9,089 nt of DNA from Anaerolinea sp. (GTDB lineage Bacteria > Chloroflexota > Anaerolineae > Anaerolineales > Anaerolineaceae). Positions 1 to 6,972 of this stretch are shown piece by piece. The translations under genes were made by a program, and so were the position numbers. The stretch lies in the NCBI GenBank assembly GCA_013824385.1, contig PNNU01000112.1, positions 1 through 9,089 on the forward strand, in the 5' to 3' direction. The notes beneath the pieces were generated by a model. That model was given only the letters and a program-made list of their open reading frames with translations. It was not told the DNA's origin and did not search any database. Position 1 is the stretch's first letter, and every line of letters starts with the position of its first letter.

Positions 1-170
1 AATTATTCTTAAAATAATTTATGAAATATAAGATAGTTCACTCTTTAAGAGAATTACTTTGAAATTGATAGAGGCTATTTTAATTAGCAGATTTTAAAGA
101 GAAACAAGACTCGAGGAGAAGTTGTACTCCTGATCCATCTTATTATTATGGAAATTAGGGACAAATTTCA

Positions 171-1157
171 ATGTTGATAGACCATTACGGGCGTTCCATT
201 ACATATCTACGAATCTCATTAACAGATCAATGTAATTTGCGTTGTGCTTATTGTATTCCTAACACTGCTGCGAAATGGATACCACAAGAAAATCTGTTAA
301 CAGCGGATGAAATTATTAGAGTAGTAAAAGCCGCGGCAAGCCTTGGCGTGAGTAAAATTCGATTAACCGGTGGAGAACCACTAATTCGACCCGATGTAAT
401 TGAGATCGTTCAGCGAATTTCTGCAATCTCCGATATTAAGGATATTGGTTTAACCACAAACGCAATACTATTGGAAAAATTTGCCAAACCCCTGGTTGAT
501 GCGGGTTTGAAACGCGTAAATATCAGCTTGGACACTCTTGATGCGCACAAGTTCCATCGCATTACCCGCTATGGACACTTTTCAAAAACCTGGAATGGTA
601 TTCTTGCAGCAGAAAAAGCCGGACTTATACCCATTAAATTGAACACCGTTGTTGTGGGTGGGTTCAACGATGACGAGCTACCCTCCCTTGCTCGGCTTAC
701 TTTATCGCACCCCTGGCAAGTTAGGTTTATCGAGTTAATGCCCGTTGGAAATCAACAGGACTGGGGTTTAGATTTGCCATCTGGGAGTGAACGTTATATT
801 TCTGTGCAGAAGATGCATAAACAATTGGCAGATCTTAATTTAGAGCCCGTTGACGGAGCCGAAAATGCTGGACCTGCGCGGATGTTTCGCATCCCCGGAG
901 CGCCAGGTTCAATAGGTTTTATATCTCCATTAGGCGAACACTTTTGCGAAAGTTGCAATCGATTGCGGTTGACAGCAGATGGATCCCTGCGGGCATGTTT
1001 ATTAATCGATGGTGAAATACCTATTCGTGATGCATTACGCAAAGATGGCGATATAACAGCTATTCTACAACAAGCTGTGGATAATAAACCGCAAGGGCAT
1101 GAATTGGCTATGAAACATTTCCCGGAAACTCGCCGCATGTCACAAATTGGTGGATAA
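171..1157 (+). CDS. moaA: GTP 3',8-cyclase MoaA (radical SAM, molybdenum cofactor biosynthesis)
   Basis: Catalyses the first step of molybdenum cofactor synthesis: radical-SAM rearrangement of GTP to 3',8-cyclo-GTP, which MoaC then converts to cyclic pyranopterin monophosphate; cytoplasmic. The 328-aa product has the usual family length. The N-terminal radical SAM motif C21-x3-C25-x2-C28 ([11 protein letters not shown]) binds the first 4Fe-4S cluster, and the TGGEPL motif for SAM binding follows. The C-terminal cluster ligands C259-x2-C262-x13-C276 ([18 protein letters not shown]) have the MoaA-specific spacing. The protein ends in Gly-Gly (327-328), the conserved MoaA tail needed for activity in characterised homologues. 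The ATG is preceded by AGGGA at 157-161 with a 9-nt gap, and the opening [13 protein letters not shown] matches the usual MoaA N-terminus. First gene of moaA-moaC-moaE; moaC starts 29 bp after its stop. Confidence 0.97.
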   Translation: MLIDHYGRSITYLRISLTDQCNLRCAYCIPNTAAKWIPQENLLTADEIIRVVKAAASLGVSKIRLTGGEPLIRPDVIEIVQRISAISDIKDIGLTTNAILLEKFAKPLVDAGLKRVNISLDTLDAHKFHRITRYGHFSKTWNGILAAEKAGLIPIKLNTVVVGGFNDDELPSLARLTLSHPWQVRFIELMPVGNQQDWGLDLPSGSERYISVQKMHKQLADLNLEPVDGAENAGPARMFRIPGAPGSIGFISPLGEHFCESCNRLRLTADGSLRACLLIDGEIPIRDALRKDGDITAILQQAVDNKPQGHELAMKHFPETRRMSQIGG

Positions 1158-1159
1158 TA

Positions 1160-1175
1160 TTTGGGGTAACCCAAA
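1160..1175 (+). promoter_or_regulatory. Hairpin with GUAA tetraloop overlapping the moaC ribosome binding site
   Basis: TTTGGG (1160-1165) and CCCAAA (1170-1175) form a perfect 6-bp stem closed by GTAA, a GNRA-type tetraloop. It starts 2 nt after the moaA stop, and its 3' arm takes up the first As of the moaC Shine-Dalgarno AAAGGA (1173-1178). Folding could tune moaC translation or protect the moaA 3' end. There is no following U run, so it is not an intrinsic terminator. The structure is seen in sequence; a role is inferred. Confidence 0.4.
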
Positions 1176-1186
1176 GGACGGACGCA

Positions 1187-1675
1187 ATGAATCAAAAATT
1201 ATCTCATCTGGATGCCAAAGGCAATGCAAAAATGGTGGATGTAAGTAATAAAATCGAAACACAACGCTTCGCATTAGCTCGTGGTGAAATCATGATGAAA
1301 CGCGAGACCCTGGATTTGATCCGTGCAGGGACAATGAAAAAAGGGGATGTGTTGACTATAGCTTTGGTCGCTGGAATTCAAGCAGCAAAAAAAACTTCAG
1401 ATCTTATCCCATTATGCCATCCTGTGGGCTTAACCACGGTTGATGTTGATTTACAATTGGACGATGATATCCCGGGTGTAGTCATTTCTGCCACAGCTAA
1501 AACAAATGGTAAGACAGGAGTGGAAATGGAAGCACTCGTTGCGGTTTCAATTGCGGCATTGACAATTTATGATATGGCTAAAGCTGTTGAGAAGACTATG
1601 TGTATCCAAAACATCCGCTTGATCGAAAAACGTGGCGGACAATCAGGTGATGTAATAAATGAATCCCTTGAATAG
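1187..1675 (+). CDS. moaC: Cyclic pyranopterin monophosphate synthase MoaC
   Basis: Converts the MoaA product 3',8-cyclo-GTP to cyclic pyranopterin monophosphate in the cytoplasm; the family works as a hexamer of dimers. At 162 aa it matches E. coli MoaC (161 aa) nearly end to end. Visible family motifs are [16 protein letters not shown] at the N-terminus, the [17 protein letters not shown] block (about 63-79), [11 protein letters not shown] (about 108-117), and [13 protein letters not shown], which carries the predicted catalytic Asp129 and Lys132 (Asp128 and Lys131 in E. coli). The start is set by AAAGGA at 1173-1178, 8 nt before the ATG. Second gene of the moa operon; its last 17 bases overlap the start of moaE, so the two are probably translationally coupled. 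Confidence 0.97.
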   Translation: MNQKLSHLDAKGNAKMVDVSNKIETQRFALARGEIMMKRETLDLIRAGTMKKGDVLTIALVAGIQAAKKTSDLIPLCHPVGLTTVDVDLQLDDDIPGVVISATAKTNGKTGVEMEALVAVSIAALTIYDMAKAVEKTMCIQNIRLIEKRGGQSGDVINESLE

Positions 1676-2135
1676 GTTTAATGATTTTCCATTGATTGTT
1701 TCAATTACCGAAGAAGTTTTAGATATGAATGACCTGCTCAATAAAATTACTCTTCGATCAACCGGAGCGGCAGCTATTTTTACCGGTATGGTTCGTGGAG
1801 AAACAGCACGAGATGGGCATCAAACGATTTATCTGGAATACGAATCCTACAAACCAATGGCTGAAGCGAAGATGAAACAAGTCGCGCTTGAGATTCGAAA
1901 CCAGTGGCCAATGGTCGAAGGGATAGCGATCGTTCAACGTGTTGGGAAGTTGATGCCGCGCACACCCACTGTGGTTATAGCCTGCACAGCTGCTCACCGC
2001 GATAGCGGAGTTTTTGAGGCCGCCCGTTATGGTATAGACCGGTTAAAAGAGATTGTACCAGTCTGGAAAAAAGAAATAAGCCCATCAGGAGAAGAGTGGG
2101 TTGAGGGGCACTATTTTCCGGAACCCGGTGAATGA
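1659..2135 (+). CDS. moaE: Molybdopterin synthase catalytic subunit MoaE
   Basis: Large subunit of molybdopterin synthase, which with thiocarboxylated MoaD inserts two sulfurs into cyclic pyranopterin monophosphate. The 158-aa product has the MoaE core: [13 protein letters not shown] (about 35-47, with Arg46), the acidic [14 protein letters not shown] stretch, RVGKLMP, the AHR motif (112-114), and [11 protein letters not shown] with Lys130 and Lys137, which have the same 7-residue spacing as the active-site lysines Lys119 and Lys126 of E. coli MoaE. The start overlaps the 3' end of moaC by 17 bases, with a weak AGGTG about 9 nt upstream. Met23 (ATG 1725) would lose the family's first beta strand (LIVSITEE), so the upstream start is preferred. 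No moaD lies next to it in this window, so MoaD must be encoded elsewhere. Confidence 0.95.
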   Translation: MNPLNRFNDFPLIVSITEEVLDMNDLLNKITLRSTGAAAIFTGMVRGETARDGHQTIYLEYESYKPMAEAKMKQVALEIRNQWPMVEGIAIVQRVGKLMPRTPTVVIACTAAHRDSGVFEAARYGIDRLKEIVPVWKKEISPSGEEWVEGHYFPEPGE

Positions 2136-2165
2136 GAATTAGGAATTTTCTATTTGATTAATTCT
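2135..2165 (+). terminator. Weak AT-rich inverted repeat after moaE
   Basis: AGAATTA (2135-2141) and TAATTCT (2159-2165) are perfect 7-bp arms around a 17-nt AT-rich loop, beginning at the last base of the moaE stop codon. A short run with Ts follows (gttccttt). The stem is AT-rich and the loop long, so it is a poor intrinsic terminator. It is the only candidate in the 97-bp convergent gap between moaE and the leftward chaperone gene. Confidence 0.25.
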
Positions 2166-2232
2166 GTTCCTTTAAAGTGCGTATGGAGGGCGTTGTGTGA
2201 GTATTGGCAAATTACATATAAATGTTCTTCCA

Positions 2233-2463
2233 TTATAAATAATTTTCTTTGACTGCAATTACCTCATAACCCATCCGCTGAACTTCGGCCTTTATTTGAT
2301 CTTCTGTTACTTGGGTTTCGTTATACTCAACGATCATTTGAGCTTTGTGATAACTTGCCTCTGCTTTTACTACCCCTATTAATTTTTCTTCAATACGTTC
2401 CAGTATCATTGAACAATTCGGGCATTCCATCCCTTTGATTTTTATCGTAATTTTTTGAGTCAT
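2233..2463 (-). CDS. Heavy-metal-associated (HMA) domain copper chaperone, CopZ-like
   Basis: A 76-aa single-domain protein of the Atx1/CopZ fold that would bind Cu(I) in the cytoplasm and pass it to the N-terminal domain of CopA. The metal-binding loop GMECPNCS (residues 11-18, Cys14 and Cys17) sits after the first beta strand, and the rest follows the HMA pattern to MGYEVIAV. The start is supported by AGAGGA about 5 nt upstream of the ATG at 2463. It begins 10 bp after the stop of the upstream membrane protein on the same strand, so the two are probably cotranscribed from the divergent copper promoter region. The family also includes mercury-binding MerP; copper is favoured because of the neighbouring CopA. 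No signal peptide is visible. Confidence 0.88.
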   Translation of the reverse strand: MTQKITIKIKGMECPNCSMILERIEEKLIGVVKAEASYHKAQMIVEYNETQVTEDQIKAEVQRMGYEVIAVKENYL

Positions 2464-2472
2464 TGAGTCCTC

Positions 2473-3615
2473 TTATATGTCAAAAATAATAAATCCGCCA
2501 TACATCCCCATGGAGCACGAGAATGAAATTCTGGTTCCTAGGTCGTGCGCTGGAATATCTATCGTAGTTACTCCTGTGGAATCTAAGATCTCTTGAATTC
2601 CTAAAGTAGGAATTACAAAAGCGCGTGAACAAGATCGGACATCGTTTGTAACTAATTTGAGCTGAAATGGTTGTCCAGCCTTTACATGAATTGTATCTGG
2701 TACGTACCCATAATTCTCAACGTTGATAGTCACAATTCCTGAGAGGTCTCCAGCAAAAATTGGTGTAGGAACAATTGCGCCGCCTTCTGGGGTAGGGACT
2801 GGGGGGCGCGGAATCCCAAGTGGTGGAGGTTCAGGTGTTGTGTAAACCCCCTTAGTTTGATTACTGGATAATATTTGTGATAGGGAGAAGGGCGAACCGG
2901 TTAGAGTGATTCCGTTATTGATAGTAATAAACGCTAATACAAGAATTATTACCGCTGTGAAACGCATGAAATATTTTTCAAGTTTTTCCCCCAGTTTTGT
3001 TGTGAAGTAAGCAACAGTGAAAAAGACTGGGCTTGTCCCAAGTGTAAAAGCGAATAAAAGGATTGCTCCCTGGATTGGATCACCTGTTCCAAGCGCAACA
3101 GCCATCATTGCTTGAGTGACTCCACAGGGTATCAGAACTGTCAGGAATCCCAGCCAGGCTGGCGCAAATAAAGAAGGACTGTCGGAGGAGCTAGCAGTTA
3201 TTCGTATTTTCCTCCTGAGAAACGCGGGCGGCTCAACTGCAAAGAAACGGAATATAGGATGGACCTTGAGCATTCGCATGACATTTCCTAGCATAAAAAT
3301 CCCAATTCCGATCTGAAGGATTGCCCGGGTCATTATCGATAACTGGAATACCTGGCCTGCTAACCCAAGAAGAAAACCAAGAATTGAATAAGCCAGTATT
3401 TTGGCTGCTAGAAAAACCAGGATAGGCAGGGCGAGTTTAGGACTTGTTTGTAGAGTTGAAGGTCTTTGCCTACGAGTTCTGTTGAAAGATTTCTGCGCAA
3501 CGTTTTTTTCAATTTGACTTGAAAGTGAGCTTGCCAGAAGTCCACCCTGAACAGCAAGGCAACTTAACCCTCCAGTTGTAAGTCCGGTAATAAATGCGAT
3601 TAATATGTCCGTCAA
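2473..3615 (-). CDS. DsbD_2/TauE-SafE-like polytopic membrane protein with C-terminal cupredoxin domain
   Basis: A 380-aa two-part protein. Residues about 4-245 hold roughly six hydrophobic segments (around 4-26, 62-86, 88-112, 150-175, 180-205, 216-240) with the signature TGLTTGGLSCLAVQGGLLA at the start and LIPCGVTQAMM near the fourth segment, typical of the DsbD_2/UreH-like transmembrane family often annotated as sulfite exporter TauE/SafE. A proline-rich linker (about 258-290) leads to a cupredoxin-like domain (about 293-380) with RSCSRAFVIPTLGI and FSCSMGMYGG; Cys329, Cys367 and Met369/Met371 are candidate copper ligands. By topology that domain should face outward. The start is TTG, chosen because GGAG lies 5 nt upstream and no ATG fits. 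First gene of the leftward copper operon, diverging from copA. A copper transport or surface-delivery role is inferred; the transported species is unknown. Confidence 0.85.
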   Translation of the reverse strand: MTDILIAFITGLTTGGLSCLAVQGGLLASSLSSQIEKNVAQKSFNRTRRQRPSTLQTSPKLALPILVFLAAKILAYSILGFLLGLAGQVFQLSIMTRAILQIGIGIFMLGNVMRMLKVHPIFRFFAVEPPAFLRRKIRITASSSDSPSLFAPAWLGFLTVLIPCGVTQAMMAVALGTGDPIQGAILLFAFTLGTSPVFFTVAYFTTKLGEKLEKYFMRFTAVIILVLAFITINNGITLTGSPFSLSQILSSNQTKGVYTTPEPPPLGIPRPPVPTPEGGAIVPTPIFAGDLSGIVTINVENYGYVPDTIHVKAGQPFQLKLVTNDVRSCSRAFVIPTLGIQEILDSTGVTTIDIPAHDLGTRISFSCSMGMYGGFIIFDI

Positions 3616-3620
3616 AATTT

Positions 3621-3626
3621 CTCCAA
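3621..3626 (-). promoter_or_regulatory. Ribosome binding site deciding the TTG start of the membrane-cupredoxin gene
   Basis: On the minus strand the sequence reads TTGGAG, then 5 nt, then TTG ACG GAC ATA. The GGAG core spaced 5 nt from TTG at 3615 supports this non-ATG start, and no in-frame ATG lies nearby. Confidence 0.7.
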
Positions 3627-3630
3627 TGAG

Positions 3631-3651
3631 TTGATTAATTTAATAAATCAA
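3631..3651. promoter_or_regulatory. 21-bp imperfect palindrome, candidate operator of the leftward copper operon
   Basis: The site runs TTGATT...AATCAA and is symmetric about position 3641, with only one mismatched pair (positions 3637 and 3645) apart from the central base. It lies immediately upstream of the ribosome binding site of the membrane-cupredoxin gene, where a bound dimeric repressor could block transcription. It does not match the FNR spacing (TTGAT-N4-ATCAA), because the arms are too far apart. The regulator is not identifiable from this window. Confidence 0.5.
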
Positions 3652-3684
3652 TACGTAGCTGAGTCTATCATTTCAGTTTAATCT

Positions 3685-3698
3685 GTCCTATAGGCATA
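3685..3698. promoter_or_regulatory. CCTATAGG-centred site in the divergent copper promoter region
   Basis: A perfect 8-bp palindrome CCTATAGG (3687-3694) within TGTCCTATAGGCATA lies midway between the two divergent operons. It is loosely reminiscent of CsoR-type operators, which have G/C tracts flanking a short centre, but the flanks are not symmetric and lack the usual GGGG/CCCC runs. Recorded as a possible regulatory site only. Confidence 0.2.
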
Positions 3699-3726
3699 AT
3701 TGCCTGACTTCGAGGTGGGGATAGCC

Positions 3727-3757
3727 TATTGATTCAATTAACTGTATTGATTAGGAT
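3727..3757 (+). promoter_or_regulatory. Candidate copA promoter with TATTGATT direct repeats
   Basis: TTGATT (3729-3734, -35-like, 4 of 6) is separated by 17 bp from TAGGAT (3752-3757, -10-like, 4 of 6). Two exact TATTGATT octamers (3727-3734 and 3745-3752) overlap these two elements, 18 bp apart. An 11-bp palindrome ATTGATTCAAT (3728-3738) covers the -35. A third octamer lies on the opposite strand at 3646-3653, inside the 21-bp palindrome. The layout suits a regulator acting on both divergent promoters. It implies a 5' leader of about 100 nt for copA. Confidence 0.4.
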
Positions 3758-3853
3758 TAGTCCCAACGTAACGGGTAACCTGATTACGCTGTGCGACTAC
3801 CCAATAAAGGAAGCGAGAAAAATCTGGTTTCCCGAATGGAGTTCAATTTTTTT

Positions 3854-3859
3854 GAGGAG
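3854..3859 (+). promoter_or_regulatory. Ribosome binding site deciding the copA start
   Basis: GAGGAG lies 3 nt before the ATG at 3863, somewhat close but strong. The longer in-frame reading that begins at GTG 3791, and the in-frame ATG at 3836, lack comparable Shine-Dalgarno sites. They would add a stretch with no family similarity before the first HMA domain. Confidence 0.65.
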
Positions 3860-3862
3860 ATC

Positions 3863-6289
3863 ATGACAGATATTCGTCTCATCACACTACCAATTACCGG
3901 AATGACTTGCGCCAACTGTTCCGCCGCAGTTGAGCGTTCGATAAAAAAAGCGGGTGGCGTAAAGAATGCTTCAGTAAATCTTTCGTCGGAGCGGGCAACA
4001 GTAGAATTCGACCCTCAAACATCCACCCTGGATGAACTGGTTGGGCGTATAAAACGCGCAGGTTATGGCGTGGCAGAGGGTGAAGCGAATTTAATCATTA
4101 AACGTATGAGTGATGACAATGATGCCCGCCGCATTGAAAAAGCACTCTCGGCAATTGAAGGCGTGAGTGAAGTACAAGTTAACTTTGCTTCTGAACGTGT
4201 CCAGTTAAGGTATATCCCCACACTTGTTAGCCAGACTGACCTGCGCCGGGTAATTTCGTCAGCAGGGTTTGAGGTTCTGGAAACAGGTGGCAATGCTGAA
4301 GATGCAGAAGCAATGGCTCGCCAAAAGGAGATCGATCAGCAAAAACGTCATCTTATCATCGGGTTGATCTTCACAATTCCATTATTCATCATCGCCATGT
4401 CCGGTGATTTGGGTTTCTTACCCATGCAAGTCTCGCACTCGTTATGGATAAAGTGGATTATGTTGGTTTTGGCATTACCTGTTCAGTTCTACGTGGGTTG
4501 GCAATACTACGTTGGTGCATTTAAATCGCTGCGGAACGGGTCAGCCAATATGGACGTGTTGGTCTCGCTTGGAACATCGGCCGCTTTTCTCTATTCCATA
4601 CCTGTGACATTAGGATTGTTTTCGGGGCACGTCTACTTTGAAACCGCAGCAGTGATTATTGTCCTGATCAAGCTGGGCAAGTTATTGGAAGTTCGTGCCA
4701 AGGGACGTACCAGTGAAGCCATCAAGAAGTTGATGGGACTTCGCGCCAAAAGCGCTCGCATAATCCGCAATGGACAAGAGATGGAGGTGCCGATTGAAGA
4801 TGTATTGGTAGGCGATGTAATCATTGTTAGGCCTGGCGAGAAGATTCCTGTAGATGGCGTCGTTATAGATGGCCACTCGTCAGTCGATGAGTCCATGCTC
4901 ACTGGTGAATCCATGCCAGTTGAAAAAGGACCCGGTGCAACCGTCATTGGGGCAACCCTTAATAAACTGGGGATGATCAAGTTTGAGGCGACCAAGATTG
5001 GCAAAGAAACCGCCCTGGCCCAAATTATCCGACTTGTTGAAGAAGCACAAGGATCCAAGGCACCGATTCAAAAGTTGGTGGACCGAATATCCGGATACTT
5101 TGTCCCTGCTGTCATCGGCATTGCATTGCTTACTTTTGCAGCGTGGATGTTTTTTGGACCATCGCTGGCAATAAATTCAGAGGTTAGCGAATTCACTCGT
5201 GCAATGATCGTGATGGTTGCTGTTCTGGTCATTGCATGCCCATGCGCAATGGGTTTGGCAACACCAACCGCTGTAATGGTTGGAACAGGAAGAGGTGCTG
5301 AGATGGGTGTCTTGCTCAAAACCTCCGAAGCATTGGAGCGCGCCGGACATGTCAAAATGATTGTACTGGATAAGACCGGAACGATCACCAAGGGACAACC
5401 GTCTGTAACCGATATCGTTGTCCAGGGCTCGCGCTTTAACGAAAATGAATTACTTCGTTTGGCTGCCTCTGTAGAAAAAGGTTCCGAACATCCATTAGGC
5501 GAGTCAATAGTGGCAGAAGCGGGAAATCGTGACCTAAAACTCTCAGAACCGGAAGGTTTTAGTGCTATCGCCGGCCATGGTGTGCAGGCACAGGTATCAG
5601 GTTTTCCGGTGGTTATTGGCAGCCCAAGGATGATGACAGAACGTGGATTGGATGTCAGTAGTTTCACATCTGAAGTCTCCCGCCTGCAAGGAGAGGGAAA
5701 AACAACGGTTTTAGTGGCAATCGACGGTCTAATTGCCGGTGCAATTGCAGTTGCAGACACCGTTAAAGATGGATCCATCGAGGCAATCCAACAGTTTCAT
5801 AAAATGGGGATCAAGGTTGCCATGCTGACGGGTGATAATATTCAAACTGCCCAGGCAATTGCCAAACAAGTCGGGATTGACCAGGTGTTAGCTGAGGTAC
5901 TCCCAGGCGATAAAGCCGCTGAAGTCAAAAAACTCCAGGCTCAGGGACTAGTCACTGCAATGGTAGGTGATGGTGTAAACGATGCGCCGGCATTGGCTCA
6001 AGCAGATGTCGGTATCGCCATTGGTACCGGTGCAGACGTAGCCATGGCGTCAGCCCCAGTTGTGTTGATTAGCGGCGACTTACGTGGAGCTGCCCGTGCC
6101 ATTCAACTTTCACGTGCTACCATGACCACCATCAAGCAGAACTTGTTCTGGGCTTTCATCTATAACATCATTCTCATCCCTGCAGCAGCTTTGGGTTATC
6201 TCGTTCCAGTGTTGGCAGCAGGGGCTATGGCGTTCAGTAGTGTATTTGTGGTTACAAACAGCCTTCGGCTGCGTAAAAAAAAGATCTAG
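3863..6289 (+). CDS. copA: Cu+-exporting P1B-type ATPase CopA
   Basis: An 808-aa ATPase that pumps Cu(I) out of the cytoplasm. Numbering from the ATG at 3863: a first HMA domain with GMTCANC (Cys16, Cys19); a second HMA-like domain (about 76-142) whose metal loop reads RMSDDND, so both cysteines are replaced by Asp84 and Asp87; six transmembrane segments before the phosphorylation domain, including the CPC motif C459-P460-C461; TGE of the actuator domain at 347-349; phosphorylated Asp503 in DKTGT; the P1B His543-Pro544; GDGVND at 702-707. The last two helices contain YN and MAFSS, the residues that with CPC define the Cu(I) subgroup (P1B-1). The start follows GAGGAG; a longer GTG reading from 3791 is disfavoured. 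It diverges from the chaperone operon and is followed after 27 bp by a lipoprotein gene, probably cotranscribed. An A8 run lies in the last lysine codons. Confidence 0.96.
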   Translation: MTDIRLITLPITGMTCANCSAAVERSIKKAGGVKNASVNLSSERATVEFDPQTSTLDELVGRIKRAGYGVAEGEANLIIKRMSDDNDARRIEKALSAIEGVSEVQVNFASERVQLRYIPTLVSQTDLRRVISSAGFEVLETGGNAEDAEAMARQKEIDQQKRHLIIGLIFTIPLFIIAMSGDLGFLPMQVSHSLWIKWIMLVLALPVQFYVGWQYYVGAFKSLRNGSANMDVLVSLGTSAAFLYSIPVTLGLFSGHVYFETAAVIIVLIKLGKLLEVRAKGRTSEAIKKLMGLRAKSARIIRNGQEMEVPIEDVLVGDVIIVRPGEKIPVDGVVIDGHSSVDESMLTGESMPVEKGPGATVIGATLNKLGMIKFEATKIGKETALAQIIRLVEEAQGSKAPIQKLVDRISGYFVPAVIGIALLTFAAWMFFGPSLAINSEVSEFTRAMIVMVAVLVIACPCAMGLATPTAVMVGTGRGAEMGVLLKTSEALERAGHVKMIVLDKTGTITKGQPSVTDIVVQGSRFNENELLRLAASVEKGSEHPLGESIVAEAGNRDLKLSEPEGFSAIAGHGVQAQVSGFPVVIGSPRMMTERGLDVSSFTSEVSRLQGEGKTTVLVAIDGLIAGAIAVADTVKDGSIEAIQQFHKMGIKVAMLTGDNIQTAQAIAKQVGIDQVLAEVLPGDKAAEVKKLQAQGLVTAMVGDGVNDAPALAQADVGIAIGTGADVAMASAPVVLISGDLRGAARAIQLSRATMTTIKQNLFWAFIYNIILIPAAALGYLVPVLAAGAMAFSSVFVVTNSLRLRKKKI

Positions 6290-6316
6290 TCAAACTTATT
6301 TCAAAGGAGTCTACCA

Positions 6317-6844
6317 ATGTTCAAATCACACCGTATCAAGGCAATAATCTTATCCGTGGTCGTTTTATCGACTTTATTAGTTGCTTGTAGTACACAGACC
6401 CAGGGCACAGGTACATTTGCCCAAGTCCCGGCAGGTCGGGCATACGCTGAAGGAAAAGAAATTTATTTTACACACACTGAAGCCTCCGATTCTGGAATTG
6501 CCGAAAAACTGACAAACATGATGAAATCCCCAGTTATTTATGTGCCTTCTTTAGCTCAAGTGCCTGAAACAGTATTGGCAAATGTGTACGTTTTCGAAAA
6601 TGGCGTAACCGGAAAAGGCCCCCTGGGCTTCCAGCCCGATGTTTTCAATAATCCGCCTGGCACAGAAGGTTATTCTCCACTGCGGCAGATTATTTTGACC
6701 AAGTGGGTAGACGGAGCAAAAGCGACTGAACTTAAATCCGAAGCGGAGATCCTTCAGGCAGAGACAGAAGGAAAACTGACCACGACTAAACCCGGTGTGG
6801 TGGTGAACATGCCTTTCCTGGTCTGGGATGGTGGGAAGCGGTAA
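6317..6844 (+). CDS. Secreted lipoprotein of unknown function, copA-linked
   Basis: A 175-aa protein with a clear lipoprotein signal: basic start (KSHRIK), hydrophobic core, and lipobox L21-V22-A23-C24, so it should be lipid-anchored on the outer face of the membrane. The mature part has conserved-looking blocks such as IYFTHTEASDSGIAEKLTNMM, SPVIYVPSLAQVPE, GPLGFQPDVFNNPPGTEGYSPLR and KPGVVVNMPFLVWDGG. From memory these resemble a family of uncharacterised secreted proteins (possibly the one called DUF7482); that name should be checked. No Cys pairs or His-rich copper motifs appear after the lipid-attachment Cys. AAAGGAG lies 7 nt before the ATG, and the gap to copA is 27 bp with no terminator, so it is probably in the copA transcript. 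A role receiving or sensing exported copper is only inferred from position. Confidence 0.8.
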   Translation: MFKSHRIKAIILSVVVLSTLLVACSTQTQGTGTFAQVPAGRAYAEGKEIYFTHTEASDSGIAEKLTNMMKSPVIYVPSLAQVPETVLANVYVFENGVTGKGPLGFQPDVFNNPPGTEGYSPLRQIILTKWVDGAKATELKSEAEILQAETEGKLTTTKPGVVVNMPFLVWDGGKR

Positions 6845-6861
6845 TTTAATGTCGATTTGAT

Positions 6862-6894
6862 AAATAGGGCTACTCTAATATGGTAGCCCTATTT
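6862..6894. terminator. Strong bidirectional intrinsic terminator
   Basis: AAATAGGGCTAC (6862-6873) and GTAGCCCTATTT (6883-6894) form a perfect 12-bp stem with a 9-nt loop. The stem has a GC-rich core and an A/T base, so it ends in a U run on both strands. It lies 18 bp after the lipoprotein stop and about 70 bp beyond the stop of the convergent membrane-protein gene, so it can end transcription from both sides. Confidence 0.88.
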
Positions 6895-6943
6895 TAATGA
6901 GTTTAATAATGATTTTCGCTAACTTGTTTATAAATGGCTAGTG

Positions 6944-6972
6944 AATTAATGATATTTACAATATCGTTAATT
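6944..6972. repeat. Inverted repeat spanning the stop codon of the 152-aa membrane protein gene
   Basis: Arms AATTAATGATATT (6944-6956) and AATATCGTTAATT (6960-6972) pair over 13 positions with one mismatch (6950/6966) around a TAC loop. It includes the stop codon at 6967-6969 on the minus strand. The stem is AT-rich with no long U run, so it may be a weak first terminator, an mRNA 3'-end stabiliser or a protein-binding site. It sits between the gene and the strong terminator. Confidence 0.45.

Noticed and set aside
1..170. Molybdenum-cofactor riboswitch in the moaA leader
   Set aside because: The leader is very AT-rich. I find only a short CTCTTTAAGAG palindrome (41-51) and an AGGAG/CTCCT hairpin (114-131); the conserved GC-rich multi-stem Moco motif is not seen, and no convincing promoter could be placed.
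794..1195. 133-aa minus-strand reading frame inside moaA
   Set aside because: It is antisense to a certain moaA coding region; its sequence is a shadow of the conserved moaA codons.
3631..3651. FNR/CRP-family box
   Set aside because: The TTGAT and ATCAA half-sites are 11 bp apart instead of 4, so the spacing does not fit.
3685..3698. A true CsoR operator at CCTATAGG
   Set aside because: Only the central 8 bp are symmetric and the G/C tracts typical of CsoR sites are missing; kept only as a low-confidence regulatory note.
3791..3862. Longer N-terminus of CopA from GTG 3791 or ATG 3836
   Set aside because: Neither has a good Shine-Dalgarno. The added residues have no HMA or signal character, while GAGGAG sits just before ATG 3863.
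5068..5778. 236-aa minus-strand reading frame inside copA
   Set aside because: It is antisense to the most conserved part of copA, and its Ser/Thr/Pro-rich composition is typical of a shadow frame.
6259..6278. Intrinsic terminator at the end of copA (CAGCC-TTC-GGCTG then A8)
   Set aside because: It lies inside the coding sequence and is followed by As, not Ts, on the coding strand; the lipoprotein gene follows closely.
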